Notes under the pieces: generated by a model | Told to the model about the DNA's origin: nothing | Database searches by the model: none | Seen by the model: only the letters and a program-made list of their open reading frames with translations | Assembly (NCBI RefSeq): GCF_002865645.1 | Contig: NW_020194677.1 | Location: 496,001 to 560,000 of the forward strand | Direction of reading: 5' to 3' | From: Hyaloscypha bicolor E | Lineage: Eukaryota; Ascomycota; Leotiomycetes; Helotiales; Hyaloscyphaceae | Length of the DNA stretch: 64,000 nt | Position numbers and translations under genes: made by a program | Shown here: piece after piece, positions 1 through 13,173 of the stretch | Numbering within the stretch: the stretch's first letter is position 1 | How the letters are laid out: every line of letters begins with the position of its first letter

Positions 1-3000
1 CTTAATAGAAATATAATAATGAGCTAACGGAACTATAAAAGAAAGGAAATAGAAAAAAAGAAAAGGGAAATAATAAAGAGAAATAAAAGAAAAATATATT
101 TCTATTATAAGGTTTATAAAACTGAAGTAATAAAGATATAATAATAGGGTTTAATATAGTACCTGTATTAAGATCTATAAGGCCGGATATAATTTACTTT
201 ACTTACTAGAAAGAGAGTTACTATATTACTACTTGCCCTAATTAAGAGAAACCGACTTATTATAACTATAATAAGTCTGGCTATAAGTTATATAAGTATT
301 TAGAACTAAAGAAGCCAGGAAACAGATATATCCTATAGTAGTTATATTTATTTATATTACGGAAGGCAAGGCTCCTAAAACGAGAATAGTAATTAAAATT
401 ACTATTAAAATAAAGAAAGATAGATAAAGAATTAAAGTATTAGTAGATTTGGGTATAGAGGCCAATTATATAAAAAGGAAATTAGCTTTAGATATAGATA
501 TTCCGTTAATATTAAGAGTAATTCCTTTATTTTTACTAGAGAGAAGAAGAATTTATTTATATAAAGATTATATTCTTGAAATTACTATCGAGAATATACT
601 AGGGAACTAAAAAAAGGCTAATATATACTTTATATTATATAATTTTGATTTGAATTATATTAATATAATACTTGAATTTCTATAGCTTTACTAAATTAAT
701 TCCCTAATTTCCTTTAGAAAAGTAATATAGAAATACTAGATTTAATTATAGAAGATTAAAGTTCTAAATACCAGAAAGTTTACTAAAGTAATAAAGTATA
801 AGATATATATTTTTCTATTAATTACCTATTTTATAATAAATAGCTAAAGAATTACTACTATTACTACTAACGGAATAGTTATATTTCCTAAGAAATATTA
901 GAATCTTTTCCGAGTATTCTCTATAAAGGCTATAAATATACTACTTAACTACTATATAATAGAGTATTATATAAATCTAGAACCAGAATTCTAACTACTA
1001 TATAGTTCCATATATATTTTATTAGAAAGAAAGCTTAAAGTTCTTTGGAAATATCTTAATACTAGCCTAAAGAAGAAATAGATCCGTTATTTTACTAGCC
1101 TAGCTAGTATCCCAATTATATTTATTCCGAAAAAAGAAGGCAGCCTATATCTATTTATTAACTACCGGAGTCTAAATAGAATTACTATTAAGAATCGAAT
1201 ACTATTACTATTTATTAGTAAAACTATAAATAGATTTTATAGAGTAAAGATATATATAAAGCTAGACTTAAAAAATACTTATTATTAGTTATAAATATAA
1301 GAGAATAATAAGTAAAAGACAATATTTCGAATATACTATAGATATTTCGAGTATTATATTATATCTTTTAAACTATCTAATATTCCGGTAATATTTCAGG
1401 TATATATAAACTATATACTAGTAGGCCTTATAAATATTATTTATATAGTCTATCTAGATAATATTTTGATTTATTTAAAGAACCCAGAATAGTATATAGT
1501 AATAGTCTAATATATATTCAAATAGTTATAATAATACTAGCTCTTTATAAACTTAATAAAATACAAGTTTAATATAGAGAGAATAGAATTCTTGGGGTTT
1601 ATAATTAACCCAGATAGTATAGAAATAGAAGCTAGCCAGGTTATAGCTATTAGAGAATAGCTGGCCCTAAAGAATAATATCCGAGAAATTTAAGTATTTC
1701 TAGATTTTACTAACTTCTACCGGAGATTTATTTATAGATATTCCAAGATAGTAAAAGAGTTAACTAATTTATTAAAAACTAATAGAAACCTATAATATTA
1801 TTTTAGCTAAATAAATAAAGCAGATAAGGCTTTTAAGAAGTTATAAATTATATTTATAATAGTACTAATTCTTTATTATTTTGACTCAGCCTTAAGGATC
1901 TATATAGAAATAAATACTTTAGAATTTGCGGTTATAAATATAATTTCCCAGCTTTTTAATAAAGAGGCAGAAGCCAGATAGTATCCTATTATCTTTTATT
2001 TAAAGAAAATAACTATAATTAAGAATAAATATAAGATATATAATTCAGAACTCTTGGCTATTATTCTAGTATTCTATACTTAGTAATATTACCTGATATA
2101 TATCTAGTATACTATTATTATTAAGACAAATTATAATAACTTGAAATACTTTATAATTAAAAGAAGACTAAATAGTTAATAGATAAGATAAGTAAAGGAA
2201 CTGGCTATTTTTAACTTTATTTTAAAGTACTAACCGGAATATAGTAACCCTACTAATAGGCTATTAAGAAGGCCAGACTTTATAGCGGATATAAATAAAG
2301 ATACTTTATTACCTATACTTTATAATAAGCTATAGAATATAGAATAGAGAGCCCTATAAGTAGTAGTAATAGAATACTATATTATTTCTATAATACTATA
2401 ATTTAAGGCCTAGAAGAAAGAAGATAGGCACTTCTTAATTAGTAAGATACTAAGGAATTCCGAAAAAAAAGTCTATTTTAGTAATAGAGTAATACTAGAA
2501 ATACTATTACTTGAGACTATTACTAATATAGCTAGTTATAAATAGTATATACTACGGATTCTAGCTATATAGGTAGCTGGATCCGAAATAGTATATAAGA
2601 AAAGCGGAGAAATACTACTTAAACTACTATTATAATACTAAAAGCTCGATTTATTAGTATACTATTAGTAGTATAAATAGTTCTTAAAAAAAATCTTTAC
2701 TAGAGCTATTAAAACTTGGGAATTTAATATATCTAAGTTATTAAGATATTAGAGCGCTATCTATATATTAAATAAGCCGGCTCTTAAAGAAAAATTACTA
2801 TAAGCTAACTATAATAACCCTATAGGTAGGTATTTTAGTACTAGTAAAATACTAGAGATTCTCTAGAGAAAATACTTCTAGTAAAGTATAAAAAAAAATA
2901 TAAAAAACTATATTAGAACTTGCCCTATATATTAATGAACTAAGGTAAAAAGATATCTATTATATAGTATATTTAGTTCGTTTCCTTTCCCTTCTAAGCT

Positions 3001-4110
3001 ATAGTAAGAAATTACTATAAACTTTATTATAGGGCTATTTTTTTTTAGGTTTTATAATAAAATATATAATTCTATACTTATTATTATTAATAAATATATA
3101 AAAATAGTATAATATATTTCAATTACTAAGGAAATCTCAGTTCCTGAATTAGCGGAGCTATTTATATATTATATTATTAAAAACTTTAGTATACCTATAG
3201 ATATAACCTCTAATAAAGGATCTGTTTTTATAAGTAAGTTCTAGTTAAGTCTATACTTCTATTTAAAGGTTTAATAATAGCTAAATATAGTATTCTATTT
3301 ATAAACTAATAAATAAACGGAGAATCTAAATCAAACTCTAGAATAGTACTTAAGGTACTATACTAGCTACTAATAAAATAACTAAATAGCAAAGCTTACT
3401 CTTATAGAATTTATATATAATAACTTTATATATTTAATAATAGGAATTTCTTTATTCTATATATTATACGGATTCTATTCTAGTATTAAATTATATATTA
3501 AGAATAATATTTCAGAAGAAAAAATACTAGTAATATAGGAAAAAATATAGAGAATTTAAGTAGAACGGGAAATACTAGAGAAGTAATAGTAAAAAGTAAT
3601 AGATATATAAAAAAAGTATTATAATAAGAAATATATTAATAAGAAGTTTAATATATATAATAATATTATACTTTATATAAAGAATATTTAATAGCTATAA
3701 TCTAGTATAAAACTAGTAAATAGATATTTCGGCTCTTTTAAAGTTCTGGAAATTATAGAAATATATAAATAAATATATTATTTGGAATTACTACTATTAT
3801 ATTAGATCTATAATATTTTCTATATTTCTCTTTTAAAACTATAGTATTTATAAGCTAGTATTATAGTAGAACCAGAACCGGTCGAGATTAAAAGTAAAGA
3901 AGAATTCGAGGTAAAATCTATTATAGCCTATAAGAAGGGCAGAAAAGAAAGAGAATATTTTATTTATTAAAAGGGCTATTTACTAGTAAATAATATATAG
4001 GAACTACTAAGTAATCTGGAAAATATAGCTTAAGAATTATAAGAATATTTAGAAAAGAGTAATATTATAATACTATTAGCTAAACGGAAATATAAAAGAT
4101 AAATGCTTTT
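1..4110 (+). mobile_element. Ty3/gypsy chromovirus-like retrotransposon, left-truncated by the window, RIP-degraded
   Basis: Translation in shifting + frames gives the gypsy order protease, RT, RNase H, integrase, chromodomain. Positions 1-380 would hold the end of gag, but it is too damaged to define. No LTR of this element was found in the window, so its ends are unknown; the right limit is where integrase/chromodomain similarity fades. Sequence shows extreme AT content and loss of CpA. Family assignment is from protein motifs; the chromovirus label rests on the C-terminal chromodomain-like segment. Confidence 0.85.
380..4110 (+). pseudogene. gypsy pol polyprotein (PR-RT-RH-IN-chromodomain), inactivated by RIP
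   Basis: The protease segment lies near 437-520, with DLG at 446-454 where families have D-S/T-G; TCG to TTG explains the change. RT has RSLNRITIKNR near 1,168-1,200, TKLDLK-like IKLDLKNTYY near 1,258-1,290, and the catalytic box as YLDN (1,451-1,462; D to N by G to A). RNase H follows at about 1,850-2,160, then LLRRPDF near 2,260-2,285, the usual RH-IN linker. Integrase covers about 2,640-3,560. A chromodomain remnant (EYFIY-stop-KGYL, from EYLVKWKGY) is near 3,945-4,020. The frame is cut by dozens of TAG/TAA codons, most where Gln or Trp is expected. It is a non-functional copy that once made the element's replication and integration enzymes. Confidence 0.88.
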
Positions 4111-5784
4111 ATTAGAAAACTATTAAAAACCATATATTTATTCTTGGAAAAACTATATAAAAATTATTAAGAATTCTAAAAACTTCAATTTCTATAAATA
4201 CCCTATCCTTATAACTATTCTCTACTATCTTTATTATTATTCTTATTAGAATTCTCTCGAGAAACAGATAGTAAATTAGCCTATAAAGCTATTAGCTATT
4301 AATAAGAAATAAGAAAGAAGTAAACTTACTTAATACCAAAAAATATTAACTATATTATTAAGAGTACTTTATACTTATACTAAGCTAGTAAGAATTACTT
4401 AACCTATTTCTTGAATTATTAGGGGAATTCGTTAGCCTCAAATAATAGCTTTAATATAAGAAATATATATAGTTTAGTATAGAAAAAAAGTAATAATAGC
4501 CTTCTTTTTTTTAGGTAAAGAATAAGGAAAATACTTATATATATTAATAGCTTAAAGAAAGCGGTTTAACTATATTATATATATTTAAGAAACCTTGAAT
4601 AGTATTAGAATAGAAAATAAATAAAGAAATTTATAATTTATAGAATTATATTTCTTATTTTTAAAGTAGTAGTAATTATATATCAAGTAATTATTACTTT
4701 TAATATAAGTAAGATCGGGAAATTTAGTAATATTCTTAGAATATTAAAGATAGTAAGAGCGAATTAAAGATATAAAAGTATTAGCCAAACAGGTAATAAT
4801 AGGCTAATAAGTATTAAAAGAAATATTTATCTTAATAAATAAAAAAGTAGAAGAGGAAATTAGAAGAGAATTTGAATAAAGCTTAAATAAAGCTTAAAGA
4901 AGCTTAAAGGAGCTTAAAAAAGGCTTAAAGAAGAAAGGCAAAAGACGAAAAAAAGCTAGATATAGTATTATAGTTAAGGAAATAGAAGGTTAGTTAGTAG
5001 GAAAAGAGAGACCTTTTTATAATACCCTTTCCCTAAATAGTAATTATAAATTCGGAACTAGCTCTATACCAGAAATATCCAGAAAATTCTAAAGAAGGGA
5101 TTTATAAATAAACTAGAAAATCGAATTAACTTTTTCAAGCTCTTAGGCCTATAGAATAATAATTTATTTGCAAATAGAGGCTAAGTTGGAATTTATAAAC
5201 TAATTAGAAGACTAGAAAAGCTTTATATCTAATAGTATATACTATACCTATACTACTTTTATAAGAGGAAATTACTAGAAATAATTTATAAATTAACTAG
5301 ATAGAATTAGTAAACTATATCCTTAATTCCATTATCTAATATAATAATAGGGCAATTATAAGAAGTTTTTAGGGAAGACTAGTAGCTAGAAAAGTTTCAG
5401 GGAATTATTTATAAAGCTATTTATAGTTTTCTCAGGCCTCTTAAAAATAAGGGCCCAGAAAGAGAATTAATATAATAGATATATATAATAGTATATAGAT
5501 AGGTATTAGATATTATAAATCTAGTTTTCTATTTTAGATAAGGCTTATAATCGGAATTATACGGATTATATAGAATTATATTTCCTAATTAAATAAAGTG
5601 TTTTATAGGCTTGGCTAAGTACTAGGAAATATATAGAGAGATACTTCTAGCTTTAGAAAGGAGTATTAATTAGTCTTTTATTAGAATTAATTCTTGAAAT
5701 TAGTTATACTTATAAGTATTACTCTATAGCTTACTTACCTTAACTACTTATATATTATTCTATTATTATATATCTTATATTATA
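4111..5784 (+). other. unassigned RIPped stretch, weakly coding-like
   Basis: This 1.7-kb interval lies between the chromovirus pol and E13 copy A. From about 4,690 to 5,760 the + strand can be read as a charged, Lys/Glu-rich protein with few stops other than TAG/TAA. It has a repeated AGCTTAAA-type run near 4,880-4,930. It might be a gag of another LTR element or the 3' part of the preceding one. I recognise no domain and found no second copy in the window. Confidence 0.35.
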
Positions 5785-6699
5785 ATACTATTTTTTTACT
5801 AGAAACTTATTACTTTTTTTAAAAAGCTAATATAATTTATTAATTCTTATTATTATTCTATTTCTTACTATTAAATATTATTTAAATAATTAAGAAAATA
5901 TTCTCGATTTTTATATTTTTAATACTAATTCGAAATATCTAATATTTCTATATATTATATTAATTTCTATATTAATTATTTCGAATTTAATAATAATATT
6001 ATAAATCTTATTTATATTATTTTATAATTCTTCTTTTTATAGCCTTAGAACTTTTTAATATTTTTTTTAATATAAATACTACTTTAAAGTTCTAATTAAC
6101 TAAATAGTTTTCTACTATATAAAATCGATTTTAATAATTATTAAATAATTATAATTAGCTTTTAGAAGAGATATAGATTAGTTTCGAAAGAAGTAATATT
6201 TTATTTTGAATTATTTTTTAATTCTATTATTTTAATTTCTTTTTTATTAATACTTATTTTATATTTTTAATATATTTTTAATTTATTTATATATTTTTAA
6301 TATATTTATATATATATATTTTTTTTATATATTTCTTATATTATTTATATTTCTTTATATTATTTTTAAGTTAATAGAAATGTTTTTAAATAAATAGGGA
6401 ATTAGAATATATCTATATTATAAATTTTTTATTATTTTCTTTTATATTTTAATATTTTAGATACTATTATTATTATATTTATATTTCTATTATATTACTT
6501 TTTCATTTTCTTATTATTCCCGTTTAATTTAATTTGTTTTAATTATTTTCTAGATTATATTTTTTTAAGTATATATATTAGTATTCTTTTCTATAATAGA
6601 AGCTTAATTCTATATTTTATTTTTTATAATTATTTCTAATTTATAATTATATTATTTTAAATATATCTAATTATTATACCTACTTTTCCTATTATATAT

Positions 6700-9560
6700 A
6701 TTATTATTTTAGCTTTATTTCCTTACTAGAAAGAAAGAAAACTCGAATATATATAATACTTTTATATAATTCAAGTTATTCTAATTTATTTTTTATTTTA
6801 GGAAATACTTAAAAGAAATTCTTGTAATCTCGAGAACTTTTAATTTTATAACCTATAACTATTATACTAATAATACCTATATAACTCTTTTAAGAATAGT
6901 AAATAGCTAAAGAATAGATTTCTTAAGCTAGTAAAGTATAATAGCTAGTTCTCGCAAGCTATAGTATTACTAAAAGCCTATAAATTAATAATATTAAAGT
7001 TTAGAATATTAAGGGAATTTAAGGCCCATTAATACTAGAAAAGATAGCTATAATTACCGAATTTAATATAAATGTCTTTAATAAGCTAAGTAATATATAT
7101 AATAAGCTCTTAAAATAGAAAACCTTTATTAGAAATAGAACTAAACTAGAATTAATTAAGGAGAAGCTAAAGAACTATTAAGTTAATAATAGAGAATTCG
7201 AGAATATTATTAAAGGTATTACTAAAAGTAAATAAAAGAAGCTTAAAAAGATTAAGACTATAGTAAATAGTCTAGAAACCAAGAATTAGAATAAAATTAT
7301 ATTATATAATAAAGCCTTTAGCTAATATATTAATAATATCTATAATAATCTTAGTAAAAATATTTATAAGAAGTTATATTCTCTTTTTAAAATAAAAGCT
7401 TTAATATATAAGACTATTTAGTTAATTAATAAAGCTATTTTGAAATATATTAAAAATAAGAAATATTAGAATACTAGTATATTTACTAAATTAAATATTA
7501 AGGCATTTAAGTATACTAAAGCTATTTCGGAACTTAGAGAATTAGTTTTTAAGTTACTATTAGCTAATAATCTTAAGGCTAGTTAATATACTTTTAATAT
7601 TTCTGGAATTTTTATTAAAGAATATTATAATAATAAATCTTTCTCTAGCTTTTATAATAAGCCTAGAGAATAAGCTTCTATTATAATCTTAATAGTAATT
7701 TAATTAGATTCAGCTAGTAAAACTAGAGCTAATCTAATAAAGTCTACTACTAGTATTACTAGTAAGACTAGTAAAGCTAGTATAACTAATTAAGAACCTA
7801 ATAAGAAAGAAAAGTAAGCTAAGCCTAAAACTTCTAATAAATAATATAGATCTAGATATTAGTCTAAGTATAAGATTAGTAAAATACTAGGGAATGAAAT
7901 AGAGAAAAGCGAGAAAGAAATACTATCTAGAAAGACTTCGAGAAATATATCTAGAATTAAGAAGAAAAAGACTAATAATATTTATAATATACCTAAATAT
8001 TATATTTATAAGATACTAGCTATATAGAAGTTAATATTTAGTTATTAGAATAATTATACTTTTAAGAAGTTATATAGTAGTATTCTGGAATTTATTTATA
8101 AATGAGAATATTATAGAATTATTAATAGATTCCTTAAAGCTTCTTATAAAATATATCTTTAGTAATTTACTAATATTCTTTTTATTTATATAATTAATAT
8201 AAAGCTTATAGATATTTTAAAGGCAATTACTAAGATCTATAAAGTTATTAAGAATAAGAAGTATATTTCTATTACTTAAATAAATAAGGAAATACGGGAT
8301 TTCTTTTAGAGAATAAGAAAATTACAAACTATAAATATAAGTATTAGGTTTTTAATTAATTCTGCTCAAATCTATAATTCTAATTTAATATTATAGTTCC
8401 TATTCCTGTATCTAATATTTTTAATCTAAATATAAATAGCTATATTTATAAGAAAGATTACCTAAAATAAATTAAGAAATTTAATATTCGAAAGCTCTTA
8501 ATAAAGGAAATAAAAATACTATAATTTTACTTCCGAAAAAATAATATATTAAAGTATAGAGATCTAGATAATAGCTACTTTATCTTAGCCTTTTAATTTT
8601 TAATAATAGACCTTTTAATATAGCTTGAATTTTATAAAATATTAGCTAAGTATTTTATTTATCTAGTTATTTATTCTTAGCTAGTCTAATACTATATTTC
8701 TAGAGATATTAATTATTATTAGTATAAAAGTAATACTAATAATCTGGCTATTATTAAAGCTTTAAATAGCGAGTTCTTCCTTAATAAGAAAAATCGAAAT
8801 ATTAGCTATATTTTTTTTATAGATTATAAAAAGGCAGCTTTCTTTAGTAAAAAAGTTCTTAAGAGTATTAATTACTTCTTTATTTATAATAATTTTAACT
8901 TAGAAAATATAAAGAAATTAAGTAAATATCTAGTAAAAAAAGTAGAAAAAAAGTATCTAAATATAATATATCTAACTAGATAAATAGATTTCTTTAGCTA
9001 GATAATTTATAAGTCTAAAATTATAATTAAATAATAATTCTCAAATAAAATAATAGTTAAATAATAGCTTAATAATAATCTACTATTTAAAAAGCCTTTT
9101 ATTATAATTCTAATAAGCCTAGTAACTATTTAGAATAAAATATATAAGAATAGAGTTTTTTCTTAAAGTTATTAAAGCTTTTTACTAAAAGCTTTCCCCT
9201 TTTACTAAAGGCCGATTTACGGATACTAAAAATAATATAAAATTCAAAGAAGCTATTTATTTAAAATATATTAGTATAATTTATAATATAATTTACTATA
9301 ATAAGCTATTTTAGTATCTAGCTATAAAGGCTGAAATTAACTAATAGTTAAAGGCAAATACTAAATAATAAGAAGAACTATATTATATTTAATATAAGAA
9401 TATAATTAAACGGATTCGGATTACTTTTAAGCAAGTTCGAGAGTATAAAATAAGATTATTTAAAAGTAATAGATTATATTTTAGGTATATTAAAAAGAAA
9501 TTAGAAATGCTAGTAAAGAAGAATTCTAATTATTTTATTATTTCGGACTCTAAATAGGGA
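6700..9560 (+). pseudogene. E13 extra 3' ORF (copy A), function unknown, RIP-broken
   Basis: A long protein-like region sits between the pol part of the element and its 3' LTR, in the sense orientation. The N-terminal part (about 6,970-7,560) is Lys/Glu/Asn-rich and looks coiled-coil. A Ser/Thr/Lys/Pro-rich linker covers about 7,640-7,980. The C-terminal part (about 8,440-8,960) is more compact, containing LAIIKALNSEFF and KKVLKSINYF (8,750-8,880). I see no membrane segment, zinc-finger array or known catalytic motif. Copies B and C keep the same protein with different stops, so it was a real coding region before RIP. I do not recognise the family. The copies do not fix the start codon. Confidence 0.6.
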
Positions 9561-9615
9561 TTTTCTATTAGTTTTTAGTACTTAGGAGACAAGTATAAAT
9601 AAATAAGAGATTAGA

Positions 9616-9917
9616 TATAATATAGCAAGCCGTATTTTATTAAAATTGCCTTATTTTAATAGTTTTGAAATTTTGGTTATATAATAAAAACTGGAGCCTT
9701 TTATATATAATTTGAGGGAATTATATAAGAAATCTAGCTTTTCTATAGTTCTAAATAATAATTTATTCTTTATATTTAATTAATTAAGCTTTTATATACT
9801 ATATACTATTTATATTTTATTATTTATACTTTTATTTCTATTATTTTACTATTAAGTCACGTTTTATACTCTAGTATACTTTATATAGGTTTTTATTTTA
9901 TTATAGTTTCCCTTCTA
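9616..9917 (+). repeat. E13 3' LTR (copy A)
   Basis: This 302-bp LTR aligns with those at 26,928-27,228, 39,756-40,056, 49,962-50,248 and 63,094-63,395. The terminal TG and CA of the least mutated copy read TA and TA here, as expected after RIP. It is followed by T and then ATTAA, matching the ACTAA motif that follows the other 3' LTRs. Confidence 0.88.
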
Positions 9918-9920
9918 TAT

Positions 9921-10067
9921 TAAGCCCTTTATAAACTAGTATATTATAAGATATATATACTTTCTTATAGCCTTTTATATTCTAGTTTTCTCTTTTTTAG
10001 CTTTAAATTATTTTTATAAGAAATCTTTTACTTTGCTTTCTAAGCCCTAAATACTATATTTATAATA
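9921..10067 (+). repeat. gypsy LTR, 5' copy
   Basis: The 147 bp align along their full length with 22,769-22,915. The start reads TAAGCC (probably TGAGCC before RIP) and the end TATAATA. The 3' half contains TTGCTTTCTAAGCCC, a string shared with the separate 182-bp solo LTR family at 47,309 and 63,490. Confidence 0.8.
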
Positions 10068-10479
10068 GTATTTAAAGCTTATTTCCTTTAATTCTATAGA
10101 GGATTTCAAATAAACTAATTTAGAATCTTTAAAAATATAGGTATTATTAAGATAATAGAACCTCAGAAATATAAGTAATAAATTCAGAATAATAAAAGCA
10201 AAAAGCTTTAGAATCTTTAAAGAAATCAGATATTTATATTTTTATAAATATATATTAGTAATATATTAGAAACTTTTTTAAAAATCCCGAAAATTAAAGA
10301 ATCTTATATAAAGGCTATTCTTTAATTAAGTTCTAGAATAATAGGTATCTATAGGCTAGTAATCTAACTATTACTCTTAAGCCTTACCCTATAACCTTAT
10401 AGGCCCTATATATATACTAGTAATAAAATTACTAGAAAAAATATAATAGAAAAAAAATATAATAGATTAATTTCTTAAA

Positions 10480-12400
10480 ATATTATATAATTAGAAACTA
10501 TATTAACTTTTATTAAGGTTTCTAAAGCTTTTACTAGTTTAGGTTATTCTATTAGTAGTTCTTTCTAAACCGAATATTATATTAATATTTCTGGAGAATT
10601 TATAAATAATTCTATAAAAATAGAATTCTTTACTTTTATTATAAAGTTTATAGAAACTAATAACTATATTATTATTAAAGAGCTATATAAATGAACTAGA
10701 AAGCCTAATATTTTGCTTTCAGATATTAATATTATTATAAAAAGCTATTAGAAAAATATTTAGAAGGCCCTTTTATATAAAAATATCTATAGCTATAATA
10801 AAGCTATTTTCGAGAATATTAAGCTCTATAATACCAAACTCGAAGAGAATATTAAATATTATATAGCTATAATAAATTAGTTTATAATAGCTCTAGCTAT
10901 TTCTATTCTATTTGCTTTTATTATTTCTATAATTCCGGCTATTCCGAACTTCTTTCTAAAGAATTCCGAACTATTTCTTACTTATTTTTATCTAGAATCT
11001 CCTGTATTTTCTATTTTCTTTAGAGGTATTAGAATTACTAAGCTTCCAGATTTAATTCTCTTTACTAGAGATTATATTATCTTTAATAACTGGCTAGTTT
11101 AGATTAAGAATAAGCTATAAAGATATACTAATTTATATTTCTTAGAGAATCTCAAAATTATTTATATTTCTAGTAAACTTATAAGTAATACTTTTATTCT
11201 AACTAATTCTTATATAAATAAAAATAGTCTGAATTAGTATTATTAGCTCTTAGAGTTATACTTTTATCTAAAAAAAGCTATATTCTAATTCTAATAAAAT
11301 ATAGAATATTTATTATAATTTTAGTAAGCTTTAAATATATTTTAGTTAAATATTTGAGGAATTTAATATTTTATTTTTAGAACTATTTATAGAAAATAAT
11401 ATTAGTCTTTAAGATATTAAATATAAACTAAATAAAAAGCTTTTATTAAAGCTCCAGAAATTAGTATATATATATATTATAATAATTTTTCTATTAATAC
11501 TATTTGCTTTACTTAGTATTATACTACTAATAATTAATAGATTAAGGCTATATATAAAAAAACTAAAAAGTATAAGAAAATAAAAGCTATTTTAGCTAAG
11601 TTTACTTTTAATACTATATTTCCTTGTATTTCTAAGAAATATATTTCTAAAAAGAAACCCAAAAAGCCTATATCTATTACTTTTATTAAATTTTTTTTTT
11701 ATAAATATAAGTAATATTCTATAAAAACTAAAGATTTCTCGGCTATTAAATACTATAATTATAACAAGTTCGGCTATTATATCTACTATTATCTGGTTAG
11801 ATATAATAAAGAAACTAAAGTAGCTTTTTCTAGAATTGAACCGGGCTTAGTTTCTATTTTATTAAAATATTTAGTTTTTATTTTTATAAAGTTTTAAGAG
11901 AATTCAGGCTCTAATTTTAATATAAAACCGGAAAACGAGTATTTCTAAAGAACGTTTCTACTTTAGGGGCTTATAGTATAAATTTAATAAAGATTAACTT
12001 GACTTGTCTTATAAAAAGAGATATTTTTATAATATTTTATATTATTAGTATAAATGAATTAGAAATCAAGTTTTCTTTTCTTATTAATACTAGAGTAAAT
12101 AGTTATACTTTTATTAATATAAAACTTATTTAGCTTATAGAATAATTCTTAGAAATAGAACTATAATCTCTTTTCTTATCTTATACTATATATGGTTTTA
12201 ATAGAAAGCTAGCTAAATCTACTAAGAAATATATAAAAGTCTTATTTCTAGTTAATAAATAAAGTATTAATATATCTATAATTATTCTAAATTCTAGAAA
12301 TTATAATATTATTCTTAATAGAAAATAGGCTATTTATATTAATATTTTAATTAATTATAGAAAATATAGGCTTATATAGCTAAAGAATAAGCCCAAATTT
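10480..12400 (+). pseudogene. gypsy gag and protease, RIP-broken
   Basis: The zinc knuckle of gag is at 11,751-11,795: YYNYNKFGYYIYYY stands where a CCHC knuckle has C-x2-C-x4-H-x4-C, each Cys or His turned to Tyr by G to A or C to T. The protease follows with INTR (12,083-12,094) in place of the DTG active site, then NSYTFINI. A downstream NIILNRKWAIYINILI block (about 12,290-12,350) matches the usual ILG-x-W region at the end of gypsy proteases. The reading is interrupted by the copia insertion at 12,874, upstream of RT. The product would have formed the particle and processed the polyprotein. Confidence 0.82.
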
Positions 12401-12873
12401 ATATAATTCAATTATATTATTAGTATTTCTTAATAATAGCTAGAAAAGTAATCTAATAAAAAGTATTAAAGAATACTAATTAATAAGATATTATTATAAG
12501 CTATTTCTGGAAATCTATTATTCTTAAATAATTCTTTTTCTTTCGGATTAATTAGAGAGAATTATATAATATTATAGAAAAAAAATTTCTATAGCCTAAT
12601 TAAAATATAATACCTAAATAAAAGCCGAAAAAGCAAAAAGAGATCCTTAATAAAAAGTAAATATTAGATCTAGCTATTTTTATTTCTATAGTATTTAATT
12701 ATATAGCTAAAAGAAAAGAAAATATTATTAGTTAAATCTCTATTTATAAGATTAATAAAGAGCTTAAAGCTCGGAAAAGAGAAGCTATTTCTGGCCCAGA
12801 GAATTAATAACCGAAAGAAATAGAGCTTTAATAGCTTTAGAGGATATTATTTCTAAAACTTAAGAAATATATC

Positions 12874-13173
12874 TATTAGTTTACTAGTAATATATAGTAC
12901 TATTATATAGATATAGAAATGCTATTTATATTAAGTTAGTAAAGTTATTATTATTTAGAAATAAGAATTATAGTATTATAGTATTAATATATAATTCCTA
13001 AATCTGCTAAGCCTAATAGGGTCTAGTTTACTAGTTAAGTTATTTATAGGATATAAGGTTATATAACTATATCCTGTATTTTATATTCTATTACTTATAT
13101 TTTATTATTTATATTCCGTATCCCGAATCCTATAACTATATATATAACTTCCGAAGAAATAGCTATACTAATA
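12874..13173 (-). repeat. copia 3' LTR
   Basis: It aligns with 18,931-19,222 and with the solo LTR at 42,388-42,671. On the element's own strand this is the downstream LTR. It is preceded (to the right on the plus strand) by a purine-rich AAAAAGG stretch that could be the polypurine tract. Confidence 0.82.

Larger units (their letters stand above)
5785..9918 (+). mobile_element. E13 retrotransposon copy A, 5'-truncated, with 3' LTR
   Basis: The stretch aligns base by base, with transitions and small indels, to the 3' third of copy B (about 58,840-63,395) and to the reverse complement of copy C (26,928-31,000). Similarity starts near 5,785 (TATAATACTATTT, then TACTAGAAAC) and ends at the LTR end. 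Everything upstream in a full element (5' LTR, gag, pol) is missing. The break is internal rather than at an LTR. It therefore reflects truncation or a later rearrangement, not a normal integration edge. It is heavily RIPped like its relatives. Confidence 0.9.

Noticed and set aside
380..4110. A variant genetic code in which TAG/TAA encode Gln
   Set aside because: Trp and Cys/His positions are also hit (TAG for Trp, Tyr for Cys or His). All changes are C to T or G to A, and the island pseudogene shows the same damage. RIP explains everything.
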